58,661 nucleotides of DNA. Source: Rhodobacter sp. GTDB taxonomy: Bacteria; Pseudomonadota; Alphaproteobacteria; Rhodobacterales; Rhodobacteraceae. Below, one piece after another: positions 1 to 11,514 of this stretch. The position numbers were made by a program, and so were the translations under genes. Where the stretch lies: contig JADCEL010000032.1 in NCBI GenBank assembly GCA_020250125.1, positions 1-58,661 of the forward strand, given 5' to 3'. How positions within the stretch are numbered: position 1 is the stretch's first letter; each line of letters starts with the position of its first letter. The notes below the pieces were generated by a model. It made no database searches and was not told where the DNA came from. It was given only the letters and a program-made list of their open reading frames with translations.

Positions 1-590
1 GCTTCGCCCCCGCCGGGTCGGGCGCTGGCCTTCTGCTGCTCCCGGACCTGCCGGTCTACAGGGCACCGTCCAACGCGGGCGGGGAAACGCGGGTCGCGTT
101 TCCTGATCCCGCCCGGAGAGATGAACGCACTTTCACCGCTGCAATGGCAGAGGCCATCGCCCCTGCCACAGCGCCGCGCTGGCCCTTGCCCGGCCGGGGG
201 CCAAAGCCCCCGGCCAGCACCCGACCCGCCCATGGCGGGCGCTTCGCCCCCGCCGGGTCGGGCGCTGGCCTCTGCCGGTCCCGGACCTGCCGGTCTGCGG
301 GGCACCGTTCCGCGCGGGCGGGGGAAACGCGGGTCGCGTTTCCTGATCCCGCCCGCACTGACGAAAGCAGTTTCACCGCTTCACTGGCAGGGGCCATCGC
401 CCCTGCCACAGCGCCGCGCTGCCCCTTGGCCAGCCGGGGGCCTAAGCCCCCGACCGATTCCCCACCCGCCGGGTCGGGCGCTGGTCTGCGTTGCGATTGC
501 GGCAGCAGTCCTTGTGGGCCCGCAGTCCCTTACCGGGCGGGGAGACGCGGTTCGCTTCCCATCCGCCCGGAACGGACGCCACCCTTCTGA
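1..590. repeat. Tandem ~240-bp structured GC-rich repeats (two good copies and a degenerate third)
   Basis: The sequence from 1 repeats from 241 with a 240-bp period; a decayed third copy runs from about 466 to 590. Each good copy carries several perfect hairpins: GGAAACGCG/CGCGTTTCC around a GGT loop (83-103 and 323-343), TGGCAGGGGC/GCCCCTGCCA around CATC (385-408), and GGCCGGGGGC/GCCCCCGGCC around CAAA (192-215). Several reading frames stay open through it, but their translations simply restate the repeat and I do not regard them as genes. The family reappears at 58360-58661. Its function is unknown; a REP/BIME-like intergenic element or a structured RNA are both possible. Confidence 0.85.
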
Positions 591-644
591 CGGATCAGAA
601 TGATTTCCCGTCCGGCAAGCGGCCGGCACTGGTCCAGCCCCCCG

Positions 645-1340
645 CTAATAGCTGCGGATCAGCCCGACAAGACGGCCCTGCACCTTGACCATGTGATCGG
701 GATAGACCCGCGTCTCATAGGCCGGGTTGGCGGCCTCAAGCGCAATGGTATTGCCGCGCCGGCGGAACCGCTTCAGCGTGGCTTCGGCATCGTCAACCAG
801 CGCCACGACGATATCGCCGTTTTCGGCGGTGATCTGTTCGCGGATCACCACGATGTCGCCATCGTTGATACCCGCTTCGATCATGGAATCGCCCTTGACC
901 TCCAGCGCGTAGTGCTGGCCCTTGCCCGACAGCATCGATCCCGGAACGGCGATGTGATGCGAAATCTGGCTGATCGCCTCGATCGGCACACCCGCCGCGA
1001 TGCGGCCCATCACGGGAAGTTCGGTGGCATGGATCGGCTCTACCGCAAGGGCGCTGCGCGGCGCGGCGGGGGCTGCCACCCTGTCGCCGGGGATGACGCG
1101 GGGCGAAAAGCCGGGGCGTTCCATCGCCTCGGGCAGCCTGACGATTTCAATCGCGCGGGCGCGGTGGGCCAGACGGCGGATGAAGCCGCGCTCCTCCAGC
1201 GCCGTGATCAGGCGGTGGATGCCCGATTTCGACCGCAGATCCAGCGCTTCCTTCATTTCGTCGAAGGATGGGGGAACACCGTCGACATCCATGCGGACAC
1301 GGATGAAATCGAGCAGTTCCAGTTGCTTGCGGGTCAGCAT
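645..1340 (-). CDS. lexA: LexA repressor (SOS response)
   Basis: This is the SOS repressor, an autocleaving DNA-binding serine protease of about 231 residues. The N-terminal winged helix begins [17 protein letters not shown]. The cleavage site Ala-Gly is seen in MGRIAAGVP, the nucleophile in GDSMIEAG and the catalytic lysine in the [11 protein letters not shown] segment. I chose the ATG at 1340 rather than the in-frame start at 1376 because it matches the family N-terminus and because the SOS operator at 1371-1385 would otherwise lie inside the gene. It is last in a leftward run behind moaC and moeA, but the 78-bp gap and its own operator indicate independent transcription. Confidence 0.97.
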   Translation of the reverse strand: MLTRKQLELLDFIRVRMDVDGVPPSFDEMKEALDLRSKSGIHRLITALEERGFIRRLAHRARAIEIVRLPEAMERPGFSPRVIPGDRVAAPAAPRSALAVEPIHATELPVMGRIAAGVPIEAISQISHHIAVPGSMLSGKGQHYALEVKGDSMIEAGINDGDIVVIREQITAENGDIVVALVDDAEATLKRFRRRGNTIALEAANPAYETRVYPDHMVKVQGRLVGLIRSY

Positions 1341-1370
1341 GGTGGCGGCCTCCAGAACGGCGGGGCAGGG

Positions 1371-1385
1371 GTTCACTGCATGTTC
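1371..1385. promoter_or_regulatory. LexA operator (SOS box, GTTC-N7-GTTC)
   Basis: GTTCACTGCATGTTC is an exact match to the GTTC-N7-GTTC direct repeat established as the LexA target in Rhodobacter. It lies 31 bp upstream of the lexA start codon, where autoregulation would be expected. Confidence 0.85.
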
Positions 1386-1418
1386 TGCCCGCGTTCCCTG
1401 TTTGTGTCAAGCCCGTCG

Positions 1419-2594
1419 TTACAGCGGCAGACAGTCCACCTCATGGCCCGCCGTCCGGGCCGGATCGTTTGCGGGCCGGATCAGCAGCGCATCCGCCTCG
1501 GTCAGGATGCGCAGCAGCGCCGAGTCCTGGCTGTCAAACGGCGTGACGCGCGGCAGGGCAGGGCCGGCGGTCAGGCGCGCGCGCATGTAATGGCTGCGCG
1601 GTCCGTTGGCACCCACCGCCACGGCCAGAACGGCGCGGCGTGTCACCGGGGCCGCCGGCAGCCCCTGCATGGCCCGCAGCATCGGCAGCAGGAAGAGATG
1701 CCCGCAGACGATGGCCGACACCGGGTTGCCGGGCAGCCCCAGCAGCGGCACCCCGCGCAACCGGCCCGCCATCAGCGGTTTGCCCGGGCGCATGGCGATC
1801 TTGTAGAAGGCGCGTTCCATGCCAAGGCGTTCGGCCACGCGCGCCACCAGATCATGGTCGCCCACCGAGGCCCCGCCGATGGTCACCACCAGATCGGCCC
1901 CCTCGGCCAGGCCCAGCACGGTGGCAAGGTCTGCTTCGGTGTCCCGCGCTATTGGCAGCAGCCGCGCCTCGGCCCCTTCCGCCTCGGCCATCGCCTTCAG
2001 CGCGAAGGCGTTCGAGGCGATGATCTGGTCTGCGCGCGGGGTTTCCCCCGGCATGACCAATTCGTCGCCCGTTGCGATCAGGGCCACCACCGGGCGGCGC
2101 GCGACGGTGACGGCGGGCAGGTTCATCGCCGCCAGCAGGGCCAGATCATTGGCCCGCAGCCGCCGGGGCGGCAGGCTGTCGCCCGCGCGGAAATCCTGCC
2201 CCTGCGGACGGATATGGCTGCCGCTGTCCAGCCCCTCCTTCAGCAGGATCGACCCCTCCTGTGCGTCTGCGTCTTCCTGAATGATGATGCGGCTGGCCCC
2301 TGCGGGCACCGGTGCCCCGGTAAAGATGCGCACAGCCTGACCGGCCCCGATCCGGCCCTGAAAGGCATGGCCCGCCGCCGCCATGCCGATCACGCAAAAC
2401 CGGTCTCCGGGCCGTGCCGGGTCTGCCACGGCATAGCCGTCCATCGCGGCGGCCGCAAAGGGCGGCTGGTCCCGCCCGGCGAGGGCGGGGCGCGTCATCG
2501 CCCGCCCCGACGCCAGCGCCAGGGGCACCGTTTCTTCCGGCACCCGATCCGCCAGCGCCAGAACGCGCGCCAGCGCCTCTTCAACCGAAATCAC
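1419..2594 (-). CDS. moeA: Molybdopterin molybdenumtransferase MoeA
   Basis: MoeA inserts molybdate into adenylylated molybdopterin in molybdenum cofactor synthesis. The protein has 391 residues, the usual size for MoeA. Family motifs are visible in order: AAAMDGYAV near the N-terminus, [31 protein letters not shown] and [11 protein letters not shown]. The start overlaps the end of moaC by 4 bp, so the two are probably translationally coupled and belong to the trpG-trpD-trpC-moaC-moeA leftward operon. Confidence 0.97.
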   Translation of the reverse strand: MISVEEALARVLALADRVPEETVPLALASGRAMTRPALAGRDQPPFAAAAMDGYAVADPARPGDRFCVIGMAAAGHAFQGRIGAGQAVRIFTGAPVPAGASRIIIQEDADAQEGSILLKEGLDSGSHIRPQGQDFRAGDSLPPRRLRANDLALLAAMNLPAVTVARRPVVALIATGDELVMPGETPRADQIIASNAFALKAMAEAEGAEARLLPIARDTEADLATVLGLAEGADLVVTIGGASVGDHDLVARVAERLGMERAFYKIAMRPGKPLMAGRLRGVPLLGLPGNPVSAIVCGHLFLLPMLRAMQGLPAAPVTRRAVLAVAVGANGPRSHYMRARLTAGPALPRVTPFDSQDSALLRILTEADALLIRPANDPARTAGHEVDCLPL

Positions 2595-3079
2595 CGCGTT
2601 GCCTCGTAGCGCCCGGATTTTCCGCCATCTTTCAGGACAAGCCGGATGTCGGTTATGGTGATGGATTTCTCCACCGCCTTGACCATGTCATAAACGGTCA
2701 GCGCGGCGATGCTGACGGCTGTCAGCGCCTCCATCTCGACCCCGGTCTGGCCACCGGTGCGGACGGTTGCCTCGATCACAATGCCGGGCAGTGCCGGATC
2801 AGGCCAAAGATCAACGGTCACCCCGGTAACGGGCAGGGGGTGGCACAGCGGGACAAGGTCAGAGGTCTTCTTTGCCGCCATGATCCCGGCCAGCCGCGCC
2901 ACGCCCAGAACATCGCCCTTCTTCGCCCGGCCTTCGCGGATCAGGGCCAGAGTTTCGGCCTGCATGATCACCGATCCGCGCGCAACCGCGATCCGGTCCG
3001 TCACCGGCTTTGCCGAAACGTCCACCATATGGGCGTTGCCGCCGGCATCGAAATGCGTCAGGCCCCCGCCTGTCATCAC
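2591..3079 (-). CDS. moaC: Cyclic pyranopterin monophosphate synthase MoaC
   Basis: MoaC carries out the second half of the conversion of GTP to cyclic pyranopterin monophosphate, the first stage of molybdenum cofactor synthesis. The 162-residue product shows the hallmark LCHPLP segment and the [21 protein letters not shown] helix region. It begins [11 protein letters not shown], so either of two adjacent methionines could be the start. The gene overlaps trpC upstream and moeA downstream by 4 bp each, placing cofactor genes in the same transcript as tryptophan genes, an arrangement common in this family of bacteria. Confidence 0.97.
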   Translation of the reverse strand: MMTGGGLTHFDAGGNAHMVDVSAKPVTDRIAVARGSVIMQAETLALIREGRAKKGDVLGVARLAGIMAAKKTSDLVPLCHPLPVTGVTVDLWPDPALPGIVIEATVRTGGQTGVEMEALTAVSIAALTVYDMVKAVEKSITITDIRLVLKDGGKSGRYEATR

Positions 3080-3888
3080 AGGCCGCCCTGCGCCACACGC
3101 GGGTTTGCCAGGATCGTGCGGGTGGCTGCCTCGACATCCTCCTGCCGCATCAGGCTTTCGCCGATCAGAAAGCAGCGTGCCCCGTAGCGCGCCAGATCGG
3201 CCAGGTCGGCCGGGGTATGAAGCCCGCTTTCGGACACGATCAGCCGGTCTTCGGGCACAAGGCGCGCCAGGGTCCGCGTGGTGTCCAGCGACACGTCGAA
3301 CGTGTGCAGATTGCGGTTGTTGATGCCGATCAGCTTTGACGTCAGCAGCGCCGCACGGTCCAGTTCGGCCCTGTCATGCACTTCGACCAGCACATCCATG
3401 CCCCATTCCCGTGCGGTCTGCTCCAGATCCGCGGCCTGCCGGTCCGAGACCGAGGCCATGACGATCAGGATGCAGTCCGCATTCAGGGACCGCGATTCGA
3501 TGACCTGCCAGGGATCATAGAGGAAATCCTTGCGCAGACAGGGCAGGGACGTGGCCTTGTGTGCCTGCGGCAGAAAGGCATCGGCCCCCTGAAAGGATGG
3601 CCCGTCGGTCAGCACCGAAAGGCAGGTGGCCCCGCCCGCCTCATAGGCGCGGGCCAGCGCCGGGGGGTCAAAATCGGCCCGGATCAGGCCCCTGGACGGG
3701 CTGGCTTTCTTGATTTCGGCAATCAGGCCGTATCCGCTGGCAGATGCAGCCTGCAAAGCGCGGGCGAAACCGCGCGGCTCGGGCGCGCCCCGCGCTGCCG
3801 CCTCAAGGTCGGCCAGCGGGATCGCGGCCTTGCGGGCCGCGATCTCGTCCAGCTTGTAGGCCTTGATGCGGTCAAGAATGGTGCTCAT
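3076..3888 (-). CDS. trpC: Indole-3-glycerol phosphate synthase
   Basis: TrpC closes the indole ring in tryptophan biosynthesis. The TIM-barrel protein of 270 residues carries the substrate-binding [15 protein letters not shown] segment, [27 protein letters not shown] and [11 protein letters not shown], and ends with the phosphate-binding VSESGL and LIGESLM segments. The ATG at 3888 gives the standard N-terminus ([17 protein letters not shown]); an in-frame start at 3906 would add six unconserved residues. It follows trpD after 68 bp and overlaps moaC downstream. Confidence 0.97.
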   Translation of the reverse strand: MSTILDRIKAYKLDEIAARKAAIPLADLEAAARGAPEPRGFARALQAASASGYGLIAEIKKASPSRGLIRADFDPPALARAYEAGGATCLSVLTDGPSFQGADAFLPQAHKATSLPCLRKDFLYDPWQVIESRSLNADCILIVMASVSDRQAADLEQTAREWGMDVLVEVHDRAELDRAALLTSKLIGINNRNLHTFDVSLDTTRTLARLVPEDRLIVSESGLHTPADLADLARYGARCFLIGESLMRQEDVEAATRTILANPRVAQGGL

Positions 3889-3956
3889 GACGGACTGCCT
3901 AGCCAATGGGGGGATGCAAGGGAAGCATAAAAGCGGCGGTCCTCCGGCGGCGGCAC

Positions 3957-4973
3957 TCAGCCGCCCTGCGTGATGCGCGCCAGATCGGCCGCCTTGCGCC
4001 GCGCCGCACCGCTGTCCAGGCTTTCGCGGGCCAGGGCCACACCTTCCTTCAGCGACGCAGCCCGGTCCGCCACGATCAGGGCGGCAGCCGCGTTCAGCAG
4101 AACCGCATCGCGATAGGCCCCCGCCGCGCCCGACAGCAGGGCACGAAAGGCGGCGGCATTTTCGGCGGGCGATCCGCCAAGGATCGCCTCGAACGGGTGC
4201 ACGGGCAGGCCGGCCTCTTCGGGATGCAGGTCAAACGCGCGCAAGGCCCCGTCCGCCAGCGCCACCACCTGCGACGGCGCGGCGATGGAAAGCTCGTCCG
4301 TGCCATCGCCGCCATGCACGAGCCAGGCCTTTTCCGAGCCAAGCCGCAGCAGGGTTTCCGCCATCGGCCGCAGCAGCGCCGGTGAAAAGGCCCCGGTCAG
4401 CTGCCGCGTCACCGCCGCAGGGTTGGTCAGCGGGCCCAGGATGTTGAAGATGGTGCGGGTGCCAAGCTCGGCCCGCACCGGGGCAACATGGCGCATCGCC
4501 GGATGGTGCATCGGCGCCATCATGAAGCCGATGCCGGTCTGCGCAAGCGCGCGTTCCACCACCTCGGGCCCGACCATGACGTTGATGCCCAGTTCGGTCA
4601 GCGCATCGGCAGCCCCCGAGCGGGACGACAGGTTCCGGTTGCCGTGTTTGGCCACCACCACCCCCGCGCCTGCCACCACAAAGGCCGTCGCGGTTGAGAT
4701 GTTGAGCGTGCCCTTGCCGTCGCCGCCGGTGCCGACGATGTCCATCGCGCCCTGCGGCGCGCGCACGGCGTTGCAGCGGGCGCGCATCACGCTGGCGGCG
4801 GCGGCATATTCGTCCACCACCTCGCCGCGCGCGCGCAGCGCCATCAGGAAACCGCCCATCTGTGCGGGCGTCGCCTCGCACGCGAACAGGCACTCAAAGG
4901 CTGTTTCCGCCTCGTCCCGGGTCAGGGCGCGGTCGGCGGCAAGCCCGATCAGCGGGCGCAGACGGTCGCTCAT
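3957..4973 (-). CDS. trpD: Anthranilate phosphoribosyltransferase
   Basis: TrpD transfers phosphoribose from PRPP to anthranilate. The 338-residue length fits the family. The PRPP-binding glycine loop [17 protein letters not shown] and the [21 protein letters not shown] segment are intact, followed by the conserved [10 protein letters not shown]. Its start overlaps the stop of trpG by 4 bp, indicating coupled translation. trpE is not within the window. Confidence 0.97.
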   Translation of the reverse strand: MSDRLRPLIGLAADRALTRDEAETAFECLFACEATPAQMGGFLMALRARGEVVDEYAAAASVMRARCNAVRAPQGAMDIVGTGGDGKGTLNISTATAFVVAGAGVVVAKHGNRNLSSRSGAADALTELGINVMVGPEVVERALAQTGIGFMMAPMHHPAMRHVAPVRAELGTRTIFNILGPLTNPAAVTRQLTGAFSPALLRPMAETLLRLGSEKAWLVHGGDGTDELSIAAPSQVVALADGALRAFDLHPEEAGLPVHPFEAILGGSPAENAAAFRALLSGAAGAYRDAVLLNAAAALIVADRAASLKEGVALARESLDSGAARRKAADLARITQGG

Positions 4974-5551
4974 GCCGGAACCCGCGCCAGATCAAGGAAA
5001 TTGCGCAGGATCTGGTGGCCATGTTCCGAAGCGATGCTTTCGGGGTGGAACTGCACCCCTTCGATCAGGCGTTCGCGGTGGCGCAGGCCCATGATCGTGC
5101 CATCCTCCAGCCAGGCGGTGACCTCAAGGCAAGCGGGCAGCGTCTGCCGTTCCACCACAAGGGAATGATAGCGCGTCGCCCTGAACGGCGAGGGCAGCCC
5201 GGCAAACACGCCCTTGCCGGCATGGTGCATCACGCCCATCTTGCCGTGAACGATCTCGTGGCAGCGCACGACATTGCCGCCAAAGGCCTGACCGATGGTC
5301 TGGTGCCCCAGGCAGACCCCCAGCAGGGGGGTCTGTGTTTCGGCCGCCGCCGCTGTCAGGGCAAGGCAGATGCCGGCCTGCGCCGGATCGCAGGGGCCGG
5401 GTGACAGAACGATCGCATCGGGGTGCAGCGCCAGCGCAGACTGCACGTCCAGGGCATCATTGCGGTGCACCACAACATCGGCCCCCAATTCGCCCAGGTA
5501 ATGCACCAGGTTGTAGGTAAAGCTGTCGTAGTTGTCGATGAGAAGCAGCAT
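4970..5551 (-). CDS. trpG: Anthranilate synthase glutaminase subunit
   Basis: TrpG is the class I glutamine amidotransferase that supplies ammonia to TrpE; it may also serve 4-aminobenzoate synthesis as PabA does elsewhere. The 193-residue protein begins [15 protein letters not shown], carries the nucleophile in [15 protein letters not shown] and the His-Glu pair in [10 protein letters not shown] placed the start at 5551 because the 19 residues added by the upstream in-frame start (5608) are not family-like. First gene of the leftward trp-moa operon; the promoter should lie in 5552-5687. Confidence 0.96.
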   Translation of the reverse strand: MLLLIDNYDSFTYNLVHYLGELGADVVVHRNDALDVQSALALHPDAIVLSPGPCDPAQAGICLALTAAAAETQTPLLGVCLGHQTIGQAFGGNVVRCHEIVHGKMGVMHHAGKGVFAGLPSPFRATRYHSLVVERQTLPACLEVTAWLEDGTIMGLRHRERLIEGVQFHPESIASEHGHQILRNFLDLARVPA

Positions 5552-5687
5552 ACCTGACCGCGATATGATTGTTTCGGCGTGATCCCCGGACGGGGCCGCG
5601 CTATACATGGGCCGAGGCGCATCGGGGCGTCAAGGTAAAGATGCCATCCCCCCGGCATGACGGTGCCGGGGCGGCGACAGGGGGGCA

Positions 5688-6961
5688 GTGTTGGGGGCTG
5701 TGTTGGGAGCAGGGTTGAAGGGGTTCTTTTCCGGACTGCTGTGGGGCAGCGTCTTCAGCGCTATCGGACTTGCCTTCATCTCCCAGATGACCCTGTTGCC
5801 ATCCGGCGGCACGCCAGGACCGTTGCTGTCGCCGGGGGCAAGTCTTTCCGGGCCGGTCGGCGGGGTTGCTGCCCCGCTTTCGCTGCAACCGGCGCAGGAC
5901 GAAACGCCAGAGCAGCCCGCCAGCCCCCCGCAGCCGGGGGCAGGCCGGACGGCGGCAGAGGTGCCGCAGGCCGTTCAGGTGCCGCCGGGATCGGAATTCA
6001 ACCGCACCCTGCCGGACGGAATCCCCACGCTGCCGGGCATCACTGCGGCACCCGCCGGATCGGTGCCCCCTTTGGTTGACGCGCCAGGCCAGGGCAGTTC
6101 TTTGCCCGAAACCGACCCCGGTCCGGGGCGCGCGCCTGCACCCGTCCTGCTTGCACCCGCAGCCGGGGCCGCGCCGGACGCGCCGGAGGCACAGGTTGCG
6201 CTGCCGGACCGGCAAGACGGACTTGCGCCGCAATCGCCCCTGCCACCACCTGAAACCCCCGTGACCGAATCCGGGCCGGCCCCGGTCGGTCTGCCGCCGC
6301 CGCCGCCCTTGACGCCCGAAGAACAGGCGATTGTCGATGCGGCGACAAATCCATGACCAGAGGTGCCGACAGACCCGCAGGCGGTGCCGCTGCCGTCAGG
6401 CCCGTTGTCGAAGCCTGCCGGGCCGCAGCCCGGTTCCGAAGGGAACCCGGTTTCAGGCGATGCCGCCGGGGCTGCGGGCCGTCCCTTTCCATTGACCTTT
6501 GTCCCGGACCCGACCCTGCCCGGTGTCGCGCGGCTGGCAGCGCCCTATGTCGCCGCCGGGCAAGACAGGTGGCGATGCTGGCCACGGCCATCCCGCAGGA
6601 TGCGACGGCGGATTTCAGGACAACGGCCCCCGTGCCACACGGGTCATCCCGATCATCACGGGGCAGGGGCGCGGGCTTCTGACCCATGACGCGGGCCTGA
6701 CTGCGGCCGCTCAGATTGCCCGGCGCGAAGGGCTGCGCAGGGGGGGCGATCTTGTGGCGCAGCGATCCCAAGGGTCAGGCGACGGACGACATCGGGCGCG
6801 TGCTGGACAGCGCCGTCATCAGGGCGGCGCAGGAGGGGCGCATCGCCGCTGCGGCCGAAGCCACGCCCGCCACCATGGCCGCCCTGCTGGAATGGACGGG
6901 CCAGGGGCGGGCTGCAACCGTGGCGCTGGCCCCGGCACCGGCAATGATGGTCGCGCGCTGA
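5688..6961 (+). pseudogene. Degenerate divergent polysaccharide deacetylase family gene
   Basis: The first 222 codons (to a TGA at 6354-6356) encode an N-terminal membrane anchor (GFFSGLLWGSVFSAIGLAFIS) and a Pro/Ala-rich linker, as in the divergent polysaccharide deacetylase proteins of Rhodobacterales. Recognisable pieces of the C-terminal domain follow in shifting frames: FPLTFVPDPTLPGVARLAA in the original frame past the stop, VAMLATAIPQDATADF in the next, GQGRGLLTHDAGLTAAAQIA in a third, and VIRAAQEGRIAAAAEATPAT back in the second, ending at 6961. At least one nonsense codon, three frame changes and apparent internal deletions make it a decayed gene. The intact family member is a presumed periplasmic carbohydrate-active protein. 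Convergent with hutU. Confidence 0.75.
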
Positions 6962-6980
6962 CCGCCCCCGCGTCCTGCGG

Positions 6981-8666
6981 TCAGTTCCCCAGGATGCCGG
7001 GCAGGCGCAGGCCCTGTTCGCGCGCGCAGTCCAGCGCGATGTCATAGCCCGCATCGGCATGGCGCATGACGCCCGTGGCGGGATCGTTCCACAGCACATT
7101 CGACAGCCGCCGCGCGGCATCCGGGGTGCCATCCGCCACCACGACCATGCCCGAATGCTGGCTGTACCCCATGCCGACCCCGCCGCCATGGTGCAGGCTG
7201 ACCCAGGTGGCCCCGCTGGCGGTGTTCAGCAGCGCGTTCAGCAGCGGCCAGTCCGACACGGCATCCGAGCCGTCCTTCATGCTTTCCGTCTCGCGGTTGG
7301 GCGAGGCGACGGAACCCGAATCGAGATGGTCACGCCCGATGACGATGGGGGCTTTCAACTCGCCCGAGGCCACCATGTCGTTGAACATCAGCCCGGCGCG
7401 GTGCCGGTCGCCAAGGCCGATCCAGCAGATGCGCGCGGGCAGGCCCTGAAAGGCAATCCGCTCCTGCGCCATGTCCAGCCAGCGGTGCAGGTGGCGGTTG
7501 TCGGGGAACAGCCGCTTCATCGCGGCATCGGTTGCATGAATATCCGCCGGATCGCCCGACAGCGCGACCCAGCGGAACGGGCCGATGCCCCGGCAGAACA
7601 GCGGGCGGATATAGGCCGGAACGAAGCCCGGAAAGGCAAAGGCATTCTCCAGCCCCTCGTCCTGTGCGACCTGACGGATGTTGTTGCCGTAATCCAGCGT
7701 CGGAACGCCCGCAGTCCAGAACTCCACCATCGCCGCGACATGGGTGCGCATCGAGGCACGCGCAGCCCTTTCCACCGCTTTGGGGTCGGTTTCCTGCCGC
7801 GCGCGCCAGTCGGCCACGGTCCAGCCCTGCGGCAGATAGCCGTGCAGCGGGTCATGGGCGCTGGTCTGGTCGGTCACGATATCGGGGCGGGGACCGCCCT
7901 GTTTCATGCGGGCAACCAGTTCGGGGAAGATATCGGCGGCATTGCCCAGAAGGCCCACCGATTTCGCCTCGCCCTTGGCCGTCCAGTCCGCGATCAGCGC
8001 CAGCGCTTCATCCAGTGTCTGCGCTTTGGCATCCAGATATCTGGTGCGGATACGGAAATCGATCCGCGTCTCGTCACATTCCACCGCCAGACAGCAGGCC
8101 CCGGCCATCACGGCGGCAAGCGGCTGCGCCCCGCCCATGCCGCCCAGACCGCCGGTCAGAATCCAGCGCCCCTTCAGGCTGCCGCCATAATGCTGACGGC
8201 CGGCCTCGGCAAAGGTTTCAAAGGTGCCCTGAACGATGCCCTGCGTGCCGATGTAAATCCACGACCCGGCGGTCATCTGGCCGTACATGGCAAGACCCTT
8301 CCTGTCCAGCTCGTTGAAATGGTCCCAGGTCGCCCAGTGCGGCACCAGATTGGAATTGGCGATCAGCACGCGCGGCGCATCCTTGTGGGTGCGGAACACG
8401 CCCACCGGCTTGCCCGATTGCACCAGCAGGGTTTCATCATCGTTCAGCGTCTTCAGCGCGGCGATGATGCGGTCAAAATCCTGCCATGTCCGGGCGGCGC
8501 GGCCAATGCCGCCGTACACCACCAGATCATGCGGGTTTTCGGCGACATCGGGATGCAGGTTGTTCATCAGCATCCGCATCGGTGCCTCGGTCAGCCAGCT
8601 TTTCGCGGTGATCCCGGGGCCGGTGGCGGGGAAGACATCGCGCAGGTTGTGGCGGGGGTTCGTCAT
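6981..8666 (-). CDS. hutU: Urocanate hydratase
   Basis: HutU hydrates urocanate to imidazolonepropionate, the second step of histidine breakdown, using tightly bound NAD as an electrophile. The ATG at 8666 gives 561 residues beginning [19 protein letters not shown]; the open frame extends further upstream but only through intergenic repeat. Family signatures include [34 protein letters not shown] and the glycine-rich [15 protein letters not shown] near the C-terminus. Last gene of the leftward hutI-hutH-hutU group, separated from hutH by 56 bp that holds a terminator-like repeat. Confidence 0.98.
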   Translation of the reverse strand: MTNPRHNLRDVFPATGPGITAKSWLTEAPMRMLMNNLHPDVAENPHDLVVYGGIGRAARTWQDFDRIIAALKTLNDDETLLVQSGKPVGVFRTHKDAPRVLIANSNLVPHWATWDHFNELDRKGLAMYGQMTAGSWIYIGTQGIVQGTFETFAEAGRQHYGGSLKGRWILTGGLGGMGGAQPLAAVMAGACCLAVECDETRIDFRIRTRYLDAKAQTLDEALALIADWTAKGEAKSVGLLGNAADIFPELVARMKQGGPRPDIVTDQTSAHDPLHGYLPQGWTVADWRARQETDPKAVERAARASMRTHVAAMVEFWTAGVPTLDYGNNIRQVAQDEGLENAFAFPGFVPAYIRPLFCRGIGPFRWVALSGDPADIHATDAAMKRLFPDNRHLHRWLDMAQERIAFQGLPARICWIGLGDRHRAGLMFNDMVASGELKAPIVIGRDHLDSGSVASPNRETESMKDGSDAVSDWPLLNALLNTASGATWVSLHHGGGVGMGYSQHSGMVVVADGTPDAARRLSNVLWNDPATGVMRHADAGYDIALDCAREQGLRLPGILGN

Positions 8667-8694
8667 CGGCAGGCTCCAGGTTTGGCGGGCAGGG

Positions 8695-8722
8695 CCGGGG
8701 GTTTTGCACCCCGCAGGATATT

Positions 8723-8740
<18 letters not shown>
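8695..8740 (+). repeat. Dispersed hairpin plus GGATATTT...CAACAGAAGA element (copy 1)
   Basis: A GGGGT/ACCCC hairpin (about 8698-8712) is followed by GCAGGATATTTCACAACAGAAGAAGG, with one short variation from the other copies at 13569, 21622 and 29761. The motif reads on the plus strand although both flanking genes are on the minus strand, and it extends over the start of the gap into the 3' end of hutH. Confidence 0.55.
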
Positions 8741-10247
<1,507 letters not shown>

Positions 10248-10258
<11 letters not shown>

Positions 10259-11441
10259 GGCGGCCTCCGGTGATGCGGCAATGAAGCCGGGTGGCACCGA
10301 TGTGATAGCTCAGTTCAGCCGGGTGCGCAGCATCCCAGACCGCCAGATCGGCGCGCTGCCCGGCGGCAATCCGGCCCCGGTCGGACAGGCCAAGGGCGCG
10401 GGCGGCATGGGCGGTGGTGCCCAGCAACGCCTCTTGCGGCGTCATGCGGAACAGCGTGCAGGCCATGTTCATGGCCAGGGTCAGCGAAGTCATCGGCGAT
10501 GATCCGGGGTTGCAGTCGGTCGCCACCGCCATCGGCACACCGTGGCGGCGCAACAGGCCGACCGGCGGGATTTGGGTTTCGCGCAAGGTATAGAAGGCAC
10601 CGGGCAGGATGACGGCCACCGTGCCCGCCGCCGCCATGGCGCGCACGCCGTCTTCGTCGAGATATTCCAGATGATCCGCCGACAGCGCGCCATGACGGGC
10701 CGCCAGCGCCGCCCCGCCCAGGTTGGACAGCTGTTCGGCATGCAGCTTGACCGGCAGGCCAAGGGATTGCGCCGCTGCAAAGACCCGCGCGACCTGGGCG
10801 GGGGAAAAGGCGATGCCTTCGCAAAAGGCGTCCACCGCATCGACCAGCCCTTCGGCATGGGCGGCGCGCAGCGCGGGCAGGGCGGCTTCGGTCAGATAAT
10901 CGTCGGAGCGGCCCGCGAATTCGGGCGGGATGGCATGGGCCCCCAGAAAGGTGGTCCTGACGGTCACATCCCGCGCCCGGCCCAGACGGCGCGCGACGCG
11001 AAGCAGGCGAAGCTCTGTTTCCACATCCAGACCATAGCCTGACTTGATTTCGACCGTGCCGGTGCCGTCGGCCAGCATCGCGTCCAGCCGGGGCAGGGAC
11101 CGGGTGAAGATATCCTCTTCCTGCGCCGCGCGGGTGGCGCGCACGGTTGACAGGATGCCGCCACCGGCACGCGCCACCTCTGCGTAGCTGGCCCCGTTCA
11201 GCCGCATCTCGAATTCCTGCGCCCTGTCGCCGGCAAAGACCAGATGGGTGTGACAATCGATCAGGGCCGGCGTCACCAGGCGGCCGCCCAGATCCTGAAC
11301 CGGCAGGTCCGCACGCGGCAGGTCTGCCGCAGGCCCCGCCCAGAGGATGCTGCCCCGGTCCATCACCAGCGCCCCGTCCGCGATCAGGCCATAGCCGCCC
11401 GTCATCGTGGCAAGGGTCGCGTTGGTCAGGATCATCGCCAT
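10248..11441 (-). CDS. hutI: Imidazolonepropionase
   Basis: HutI opens imidazolonepropionate to N-formimidoylglutamate. The 397-residue amidohydrolase has the metal-binding [15 protein letters not shown] segment, [30 protein letters not shown] and the late [10 protein letters not shown] aspartate segment. It starts MAMILTNAT; a second methionine two codons in is also possible. First gene of the leftward hut group, diverging from hutF across a 73-bp region that carries HutC-type half sites. Confidence 0.97.
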
Positions 11442-11453
11442 TGCGGCTTGCCT

Positions 11454-11488
11454 TATGTCTGCGCTTTACACAAATATGTCTGCACATA
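11454..11488. promoter_or_regulatory. Probable HutC operator region between hutI and hutF
   Basis: TATGTCTGCACATA (11475-11488) is a palindrome with TATGT/ACATA arms, resembling operators of HutC-type GntR regulators. The same nine bases TATGTCTGC also occur at 11454-11462, exactly 21 bp (two helical turns) upstream. The sites sit in the only intergenic space between the two divergent hut transcripts, so binding here could repress both. Confidence 0.6.
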
Positions 11489-11514
11489 ATCCCGCCTGTC
11501 AAGCAAGGTGTCCG

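Noticed and set aside
56..603. Long open frames on both strands in the left-end repeat
   Set aside because: Several frames are open at once, the translations are periodic with the 240-bp repeat, and there is no family match or ribosome site.
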